64,000 bases of DNA from Russula earlei (lineage: Eukaryota; Basidiomycota; Agaricomycetes; Russulales; Russulaceae), in contig JAGFNK010000207.1 of the NCBI GenBank assembly GCA_025769875.1, forward strand, positions 22,010 to 86,009, in the 5' to 3' direction. Positions 55,861 through 64,000 of the stretch are shown piece by piece (the first letter of the stretch is position 1; each line of letters opens with the position of its first letter). The notes beneath the pieces were generated by a model. That model was not told the DNA's origin. It ran no database searches and saw nothing but the letters and a program-made list of their open reading frames with translations. The position numbers were made by a program, and so were the translations under genes.

Positions 55861-56295
55861 CCTGATCTAACATCCAAAGTCAAAGATTCATATACAAGCT
55901 TATCATTTTTTCTTCAATATATATCTCCCTTCACAAAGCCTCTGTTTATCAGACAACACCCTGATCTCTTGGTCCCTGGAGCCAAAGGATTGATGCGCAT
56001 GCTATCTATCATGCATCAGGGGTACTGAATTATCTTCACTGATCTAGCAACAACTGCTCCATTAACCTGAATTGGCAATTCACATTTACCTAACATTTAC
56101 TCATGGCACCCTTGCACCATGTTTACATTTCCTTCCTCAATCAAGATTGAGATCTTAGAAGGCTCTAACTGGGCCTCTTGGTCATCTTGCTTACTGGCCA
56201 TTATCAAAATGAATGGTTATCTGCATCACATTACAAACACTAAGCCCTCAGGTGATACCACTTAGGATGCTGAGGAAGAAGCAATACTAGGTGTT

Positions 56296-56943
56296 TTGGC
56301 AATCATGAGCAATGAGACCAAATTTGGCACTTGCAAACTCAAGTGGGAGAAACTCAAATGTGCATATGGCAGCATTAGACCAATGTCAGCATTCATTACA
56401 TGGGTAGCCCTAACATGCACATCCTTAGATTACACATGTCTGATGCTCCTGCAATTGCAACAATTAAATGATGCAAGAATCACTCTCCTAAATGATGACA
56501 TACTCATGTCTGATCTCCAATTCAACTTCATACTGATTAAGGCATTACCTGATGCTTACTTGGCTGTCCTGTCAATAATATTTGCCTCTGGCACTCCAAT
56601 GTACCTTTCCCCACAGGTGATCCAGGAACAGATCCTTGCTGAAGAAGGTTGTTGGGCTGGTCTCTCCACCTCACTTATTCCAGTTACCTTGCTTGATATA
56701 GACACTCCAGTAAAGAAACACAATGTGAAGTCCAAAATCAAGTGCTATTACTGTAACAAACTTGGACATGGACATCAGGAATGCCAGACGAGGAAAGGGG
56801 ATGAGATGGAGAAGGCAACAAATGAGAAAAGAAACATGTGCCAACATGCACATAATAGACAATACAGCTGCTATCACCAAGGTGTCAGACATCCAATGAA
56901 TATGAGATTCTGGGTTTCCTTTCACCTGGTAGCTAGATCTTGA
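56296..56943 (+). pseudogene. Copia Gag with zinc knuckle
   Basis: The 215-residue frame (WEKLKCAYGSIRPMSAFITW, SPQVIQEQILAEEG) ends with a CCHC knuckle (CYYCNKLGHGHQEC). The N-terminal part of Gag upstream is broken by stops. Confidence 0.7.
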
Positions 56944-58250
56944 TTGACTATGGAGCTCCTTATCATATTAGTCCATTCCAGACCTTTGACTTCATTTACT
57001 TAAGCTCCAACCTCCAGATCTGTTACTCTGGGAGGTCATATAGTCATCAAATAGATCAGGACTTGATTGGTATCTGTCCTGCTGGCTGGAAGGGATCAGA
57101 GATATCCTATTTACCCTCACAGACATCATACATGTACTGAAGGTTGATGCATGCAACTATGCAGTGTGCATGCTACTTTGGAATGAGGGATACATCACAT
57201 GCACTCAAGAGGGGTGTTCAAATTTACACATCAAAAATTGGAAGATTGTGCAATCATCTGGAGCATAATATACTGTTCATCATGTTCATTTCATAACTCC
57301 AGCTCTACACATGCACAGAAGTGCCCTATCATTCCACATCTTGCATCAGCGCATGGGACATATGTTTCCACCATGCATTAATCTACTACAGTGATTCTGG
57401 TACATGGATCTCGCTTAGCTCCATGGATTGTGATCAGTCATCCTGTAAATACACTTGGAAAACCAACACAACTTCTTTTCTGGGCTTCCCCTTAGTGATT
57501 GGATCATCAGCTAGAGATCATCTACATCAAGCTAGCTGGTCCAATGCAGACAAGATCATTTCAAGGTGCTTGCTATTGGGCAACATGTGCTCAGATCATT
57601 CCCAGATCTGCAAGGAATCACACACAGATTAACAATGCCAGATTTACCACAGGAGAACTGAGGAGCAGAAAGATGGACTCAGACCCTTGAAGACAACACA
57701 CGCTCACAGTTGCATGGCACTCGTCTCACTCTTGGGTCCTGGAGCTAAATACTAACACTGCCATCCATACTTATGATTGGACTCCATCATGCATTTTGGT
57801 GCACACTTCACACAGTTTCATAATTCTACATCTTCAGATGTAGAGTGTATCTGGACACGCCTGACCATCATAATCTTATCACACAACAAGCACATGCATA
57901 CTGCTACTCAGGGGACATGTTACTAACACTACTCCACCTGCACAATTCTTGGTTCTTACAGGATTGGTGATACTGAATGCCATACTCACATAAACTGGAT
58001 TGTAGCACACTTAGTCTTGTGCCTCTGGAAACCCCACAAAAGTTCCCACACATCACACTCACTTCACCTTACCCCACATTACACAGCCAGATCCACTCAT
58101 TCCACCTTGCTGCACGCAGCCTGTACATCAAGCACAGTTATGCCAAACTCACTAGGCATAGTCAGGACACTCCATTGGTCCATGGCATCCACTCTCACTT
58201 ACATATCTTGGGTCTTATTCATGCCCACATCCCCAGTATCTTGAAGGGAC
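56944..58250 (+). pseudogene. Decayed copia protease and integrase remnants
   Basis: A protease-like IDYGAPYHISPF follows the Gag stop, then short frames with a pre-integrase-like GHM-P pattern near 57350 and no continuous domain. Stops are frequent. RT and RNase H are not seen. Confidence 0.5.
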
Positions 58251-58252
58251 TG

Positions 58253-58847
58253 TGTATGATGGCATTGCAGCCATTGGAGCATTAGCTCAGGGTTCAGTGG
58301 GGCCAAGTCCCTGTGACTTGGTTCAAGGGTTCAATGGGGGCTGGCTTAAAGAGACTGGTTCAAAGGTTTAGTGTCTCAAGATTAAGTCAGGTGATGACTA
58401 ATCCACAGACAGAGTTGATGTTCTGGTTTCACAAAAGAGGAGGATGATGAGAGAGAAGCAGAGGAGGAAGAGGAACACAATGGTCCCTTGTGATGAGCTT
58501 AGGTTAAGCAGAGTGTAAGCCAGCACAAGCAAGTTGTGATTGAGAGAGGATACAGGGCAAGGGATGTGACAGGAAATGGGACAAAGCTAAGCTTGGGGCA
58601 TTCCCCAGCTTCTACATGTGCTTAAATACTGTATTTGGTGAGGTTGTACAGTACTATATGTAGAACAATAGATAAAACTAAACCAGTAGCAAAAAGAGAT
58701 CAAACAATAGATGAAACACAAAGGGTGAAACACTAAGAGAGGATCACAATCAAGGAGTGAAATGTTGTCAAGGAGATGAAGGTAAAAATAGTTCAAGGTG
58801 AAACAATAATGGTTAGTGATGAACCCAAGGAGGGGTAGATCATGACA
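58253..58847 (-). repeat. LTR-A copy, minus orientation
   Basis: It is similar to the other LTR-A copies but lacks a clear target duplication. It lies 48 bp from the plus-oriented LTR at 58896, so the two form a large inverted repeat. Confidence 0.75.
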
Positions 58848-58895
58848 CTGCACACACAGATCTGAGAGGGCACTTATTGCATATGGCTTGGCTAC

Positions 58896-59506
58896 TGTCG
58901 TGATCTACCCCCTTGTCGGTTCATCCATAATCTCTTTCGTTATTGTTCTCTTTTGTCACCCTTGTCCCCTTGGTTACCATTTCATCCCTTGATGTTGATG
59001 GTCATTTATTGTTTCATCTATTGTGTTTCGCTTATTGTGTTTCACCTATTGTCGAGTTACTTTTGCTATTGGCTCACCTTTATCTATTGTTCCACTTATG
59101 GTACTGTACAGCCTCGCTACATACAGTATTTAAGCACCTGTAAAAGCTGGGGAATGCCCCAAGCTTAGCTTTGTCCCATTTCCTGTCGCATCCCTTTGCC
59201 CTGTAAAACTGTCTCTCAATCACAACTTGTGTTGTGCTGACTTACACCTTGCTTGCCTCGAACACACCTCAGGGAACCCTTGTGTTCCTTTTCCTCCTCT
59301 GCCTCTCTCTCATCGTCCTCCTCTTCTGTGAAACCAGAAGATCGACTCTGTCTGCAGACTGAGTCATTGTCTGACTCAGCCTTGAGATGCTAAACCTTTG
59401 ATCCAGTCTCTTTGAGCCGGCCCCACTGAACCCCTTGAACCAAGTCACAGGGACTTGGCCCCATTGAACCTTGAGCTAACACTCATATGGCCACAACGCC
59501 ATAACA
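58896..59506 (+). repeat. Chromovirus A 5' LTR, second copy
   Basis: It opens TGTCGTGATCTACCCC and ends CGCCATAACA. TATTTAA at 59127-59133 lies 34 nt before AAGCTTAGCTT (59161-59171), the likely start of the transcript. Confidence 0.93.
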
Positions 59507-59507
59507 C

Positions 59508-59518
59508 AAGCTAAGCTT
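59508..59518 (+). promoter_or_regulatory. Chromovirus A primer-binding site, self-complementary to LTR
   Basis: AAGCTAAGCTT starts one base after the LTR and is the reverse complement of AAGCTTAGCTT at 59161-59171. The length of 11 matches the self-primer of Tf1. Confidence 0.75.
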
Positions 59519-59524
59519 CCTTAC

Positions 59525-61035
59525 TCCATTCTGGAGATCAACCTTGAACTACCACCAAACCATTGGATCCGTGTCCAACCCAGACCCTCCTCAGACCTCC
59601 CCGAAACATGTTGTAGGAACTGCCACTTGGGACAGCTTCCATACCTTCCTCTGCTACATCACTATTGAAAATAATGAAGAACTACCAGTTGAATTTATCA
59701 ACAACCACTGGTTTGAGCTACAACTCAGAAGAGGACAGCTCTACACCCATCAGGACCTAGAACTCATCAGAAACAGCCTTGGATTAGGCTACTGGAGGGA
59801 AGACGACCCTCTTTATGAACCCCCATCAGAAACAGAAGCCTCCTCTACAGAAGACAACCCCCCTGAACCAGAAAATACTGCAGAAACCCAAACACCCTTT
59901 GAATCCCCTGCATTAGAACCAGAGGACCCCATTGAAAACCAGGAACCCATTGAAACCATAGAACTTGAACCACAGAACCCCCCGGATCCTATTATGGCAG
60001 CCCAACCCCAAGTTGCTGTACAACCACCCCAGGTCGCCTGCTCAGGCCCCTCAAATGGCCCCTCAGGCCCCCCCAATCGTCGTCCCACCCCCTCAGGCAG
60101 CTGCCCCAGCACCACAAGGTGCTAATGGGTCCCTCAGCGGTAAAGAACCTATGGCCTTCACAGGGGAAAGGAACAAAACAAAACGTTTCATCATGGAATT
60201 TAATTTGTACTGGGGCCTCAATGATGACAAGGCAGTAATGATTTCCCCTTTTAAACGAACAATGCTGGCCCTCTCCTACATTCAAGGGGAAAAGGTCAAA
60301 GAATGGGTCAACTCGCAGGCAACTGCACTCAGGGAAAAAGTAAACAGGGCCCAAAACCCTGTTAACAGAATGAACGAAGCATTATGGAATGACTTTGTCA
60401 CGGACTTCACATTCAAGCTCACCAATACCGCAGAGAAAGAAGATGCCCAAGCAGCCATTGTCAAACACGTAATGAAGGACTCCCTCAATGACTACATCTC
60501 CACTTTTGAACAGCTTCTGAACAAAACAGGGTGGCCAGAAACAGACGTTATCGCTATTGAAAGCTTCAAAAATGGCCTAAAAGTCGGACTCTACTGCGCA
60601 ATCTTAAACAGGGATGTCTGGCCCACCACTCTTCAAGAATGGAAAGAGGAGGCCAGAAGGCAGCATCAACGGTTCATCACCATCAGGGAGAAACTTAAGG
60701 GAAAAACTACACACTCCCCCTCAGAACACAAATCTCATCACCCTGACCAAATGCAAGTGGACACTGCCAAGTCCAACTTTAAGAAACTCACTGAAGAAGA
60801 AAGAAAACAATTGGCAAAAGAAGGACATTGCTTCCATTGCAGGGAGAAAGGCCACCTCAGCCAGGAATGCCCCAAAAATATGGTCCCCACCACTTCTAAA
60901 GCCCGTATCACCGAATCAACTCCAGAACCACCTAAGGAAGAAGAACCAGCTTCCATGGTAGCATGCATGAAAACCCTACCAGCCGAGGAACGAGCCAAGA
61001 TCTGGGACCTCATCCTCAAGGAGGATTTTCTCTAG
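59525..61035 (+). pseudogene. Chromovirus A Gag, second copy
   Basis: The frame begins in the leader (EINLELPPNHWIRVQPRP) and is shifted near 59604 and again near 60035. From there it is open to 61035: the core NLYWGLNDDKAVMISPFKRT, LALSYIQGEKVKEWVNSQAT, and a good CCHC knuckle (CFHCREKGHLSQEC) at about 60830. It ends GAG GAT TTT CTC TAG, overlapping pol in the -1 frame. Confidence 0.88.
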
Positions 61036-64000
61036 GCCAAAGTGCAACAGTCGGCACAGAGGCCCAAATAGATACCATTGTCAACCATAAAGAAAACTCA
61101 ATGAAAGTTCCTTTTATGCTAACAACCAATGGAAAGACTGGCCAAGTGCTCCTTGACAGTGGAGCAACAGAAAATTTCATCAGTCAAGGGATCGTGGGGA
61201 AATTACAAATTACACTCCAAACCCTCAGAACCCCCAGACCCATCATCAACGTAGATGGTACCAGTAACCAAGGAGGAGCACTAACCCATTATGCTCATAT
61301 GGCCGTACAGCATGGCCCCACCACACAACTTCTCACCTTCTACGTCACCAACTTGGGAGAAGATAGAATGATCCTCGGCTACCCCTTCCTAAAAGTGTTA
61401 AACCCCCTTGTCAACTGGAGTACTGGTTGCCTGAGAAACCATTTAGGGGTCCTTCTCACCCCCATGCCCCTAGCTAAACCACCAAGAATTCGGATTGCAC
61501 AAATAAGGACAACCATCATTCCCCCTGAATACTTATGACACCAGAAAGTCTTCTCAGAAGAAGCAGCCAAACAACTCCCACCCAGTTGAGGAGAACTCGA
61601 CTTCAGAATCACCCTGAAACCTGACGCCCCCAAGTTCCTTGATTGCCGAACTTACCCCCTCCCCCAGAATGAGAAACAATAACTGTCGAGACAAATACAG
61701 GAAGACCTAGCCAAGGGCTTCATCAAGGACGGTGTTTCAGACTTCATATCCCCTGTCTTCTTTGTTCAGAAAAAGGATGGCACCACCCCACAAATGGTAG
61801 TCAACTACCAAAAACTCAATAACACCACAGTCCCCGATTATCATGCCTTACCTAACATGGAAGAACAATTACACCGACTAAGGGGCAAGACCACCTTTAG
61901 CAAATTCGATGTCCGAGCTGGTTACAACAATGTTCTAATCCATCCTGAAGACCAACACAAAGGTGCCTTCAAAACTCAATTTGGCACCTTCATCCCCATG
62001 GTAATGGGCTTCAGTTTTACCAATGCCCCAGCAGCCTTCCAACAAGCAATGAACCATACCCTTCGACCCTGGCTCCTTAAATACCCAGAAAATACCTGCA
62101 ATTACCTAGATGATGTGGCAATAGCCACAGGATTGGGAGAAGAGCTCCTTCACCAACAAATCACACATGAGTTCCTTGACCTACTCGAAAGGGACTCCTA
62201 TTTTTTAAAGGCATCAAAATGTGCCTTCGAACAACACGAAATTGACTTCTTGGGCTTCCAAATCAACCAAGGAACCCTCAAAATCGACCCAATCAAAATG
62301 GACGGTCTCAAAAACTGGCCGAGACCCCTCAAAAACCTGAAACAAGTGCAACAAATCATGGGTGCCCTCAATCACCAACGACCATTCATTCAAGATTTCG
62401 CTAAAATAGCTCGCCCTATTTTCTCTACAATCAAGAAAGGAACCCCTTTTTGTTGGACCCCAGAAGCGACCATAGCCCTAGAAACCTTAATATCAGCAAT
62501 CTGCGATGACCCTGAACTTTACACTGCCAACCCTGATCTCCTGTACAAGCTAGAAACTGATGCCTCACAATTTGCCACTGGGGCAATCCTATTTCAGAAG
62601 GACCCAAGAGGGAAAAGAAAAATGATTGGCAACATGTCACACACATTCAATGAAGCAGAAAGGAACTACCCACTTTGGGATAGGGAGTTCCTAGCTCTGA
62701 TTCTTGCACTCCAACACTGGCGATACCTGCTGGTCGGAATGAAACACCCCATCAAGATCTTCACTGATCATGCTAACCTTGCCCACTATCAACTCCCCCA
62801 TAAAATTAATCAAAGGATTGCAGGTTACATTTCCACACTGGCAGATTATCATTTTGAAATCCACCACAAACCCGGAACTTCTAACCATGCAGATGCTCTC
62901 TCACGACAACCTGACCATAATGATGGATCAGAAGATAACCAAAACATCATGGCACTCCCCAACAAACTTTTTATTTGCATGCTTCACACTGAGGACCTCT
63001 ATGCCCAAGTCCTAACTGAACAAAGAAACCAAAAATCAGATCTCCTCATGTGGAAAGTCAAACATGGCCTTCAAGAAGAAGAAGGTATATTATTCAAAGA
63101 CGGAAAATTGGTGGTACCATATCAAGAACCCCTCTTACAAAAGATCTTACATACCTACCACAACAGTATTCTTGGAGGACATACAGGAAATGTCCAAACC
63201 TTATACTCGATCCAGGAATCCTTCTGGTGGCCAAAAATGGCCTACTTCATCTGAGACTACATTCAAGGGTGTGCCACCTGTCAAGCCAACAAATCGTCTA
63301 CACACCCAACTCGTCCCCCAATTTACCCCATTCCCCCAGAATTTCAAAAACCTTTCCAAACTGTCACCATTGACTGGATTGTTGACCTCCCACCATCAGA
63401 AGGAAACAATGCCATCATGACCATCACTGACCATGATTCCACCAAGGCAGCTATATTCATACCTTGCTGTAAGGACATGGAAGGACATGGGAACCCTGCA
63501 AATGGCCAAACTATTCTTGCGCTACGCCTTCCCATGGACCAGAGTTCCCTCCAAAATTATCTCTGATTGTGACTCCCGCTTTACCTCCAATCTGTTTCAA
63601 GAAGTTTCCCGAATCCTCAGGATTAATCAAAATCTGAGTACTGCCTACCACCCTCAAACTGACAGACAATCAGAAAGAACCAATCAAACCTTGGAAATGT
63701 ACCTATGCATCTACACAGGGGAGAAACAGGAAGAATGGGTACACTGGCTCCCCATAGCCCAATACCACTTCAATGCCCATAAGTCCACTACCACCAAGAA
63801 AACCCTGTATGAACTCCTCATTGGCTTTAACCCACAAGGACTTGGCACCCAGCTCAAATCCAAATTTCCTGGAATCCAAGAACGACTCAAGGCGTTAAAA
63901 GACATGAGGAAGTCGGCACAAGAAACAATGAGGAAGACACAAGACAGCTGTGTTAAAGAAACCAAATTCAAGGGTTTCAAAGAAGGACAAAAGGTCTGGT
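60963..64000 (+). pseudogene. Chromovirus A Pol, second copy
   Basis: The frame has the protease (LLDSGATENFISQGIV), then stops at 61536-61538, 61587-61589 and 61678-61680. RT (FFVQKKDGTTPQMVVNYQKL, NYLDDVAIA near 62098) and RNase H (KLETDASQFATGAILF, near 62545) are open from 61794 to 63254. A TGA precedes the integrase finger (CATCQANKSS). A 10-bp tandem duplication at 63471-63490 shifts the integrase frame, and TTTCATCCAC-type core motifs follow out of frame to the window end. Confidence 0.9.

Larger units (their letters stand above)
58896..64000 (+). mobile_element. Chromovirus A, second copy, runs off the window
   Basis: A 611-bp 5' LTR, primer site, Gag and Pol up to the end of the integrase core are present. 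It is closely similar to the interrupted copy at 34459-50440 but in the other orientation. The chromodomain, third ORF and 3' LTR would lie beyond 64000. Stops and frameshifts make it defective. Confidence 0.93.

Noticed and set aside
1..64000. CRISPR arrays, rRNA genes, bacterial operons
   Set aside because: No evenly spaced short repeats with unique spacers, no rRNA-like sequence, and the content is clearly eukaryotic.

Overview
The window looks like a transposon-saturated piece of nuclear DNA from a mushroom-forming basidiomycete (Agaricomycetes). The evidence is an F-box gene of the kind greatly expanded in Agaricomycetes, introns of about 50-70 nt, chromodomain Ty3/gypsy elements, Ty1/copia elements, a MULE transposase with a SWIM finger, and Tad/jockey-like LINE fragments. 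No species call is made. There are no bacterial operons, rRNA genes, CRISPR arrays or convincing tRNA genes.

Region 1-11.9 kb is the most host-like part. It holds a decayed F-box gene (833-2217); a 2.26-kb element with about 115-bp terminal inverted repeats and a TTA duplication that carries a LINE ORF1-like gene instead of a transposase (2246-4500); and several small intron-bearing candidate genes that appear only after splicing. The best of these are a four-exon gene (7745-8335), a C2H2 zinc-finger gene (9586-10470, minus) and a two-exon gene (10567-10842, minus).

Region 11.9-18.7 kb is a nested stack. A copia 3' end and LTR (LTR-G) is split by solo LTR-F (TSD CTCAG). That is split by solo gypsy LTR-B (TSD TTCAG), which is split by a 3.9-kb near-perfect palindrome (13013-16901). 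The palindrome's spacer and inner arms hold a piece of a Nudix hydrolase gene. A second solo LTR (LTR-C, TSD GTGAT) sits in the same copia LTR.

Region 18.7-26.8 kb holds a copia protease scrap, then a MULE transposase pseudogene broken by three insertions that each keep a clean target duplication (LTR-D ACCAA, LTR-A ATAAA, and a 5'-truncated LINE with a 15-bp duplication). A diverged relative of the palindrome arm follows, then a two-exon gene for a small secreted proline-rich protein (25682-26314, minus) and a 222-bp MITE.

Region 26.8-51 kb is a second nested stack. A LINE fragment holding solo LTR-A abuts an LTR-D copy (28645-50952). That LTR is split by a 5.4-kb Helitron-like element with a captured coiled-coil segment (29067-34421) and by a complete chromovirus A on the minus strand (34459-50440, TSD CTTAG). 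Chromovirus A is itself split by solo LTR-C (TSD CTTGG) and by a complete chromovirus B on the plus strand (38123-45531, TSD GCTTG).

Region 51-64 kb holds a copia derivative that lacks its integrase core and reverse transcriptase (51056-54476), solo LTR-E, a badly decayed copia (55466-58250), two LTR-A copies in inverted orientation, and a second chromovirus A copy running off the right edge. Comparing the two chromovirus A copies shows several stops that are CGA to TGA changes, consistent with decay at CpG sites. Both chromovirus families have a primer-binding site complementary to their own LTR, as in Tf1-type self-priming elements, and both carry an extra zinc-knuckle ORF after pol.
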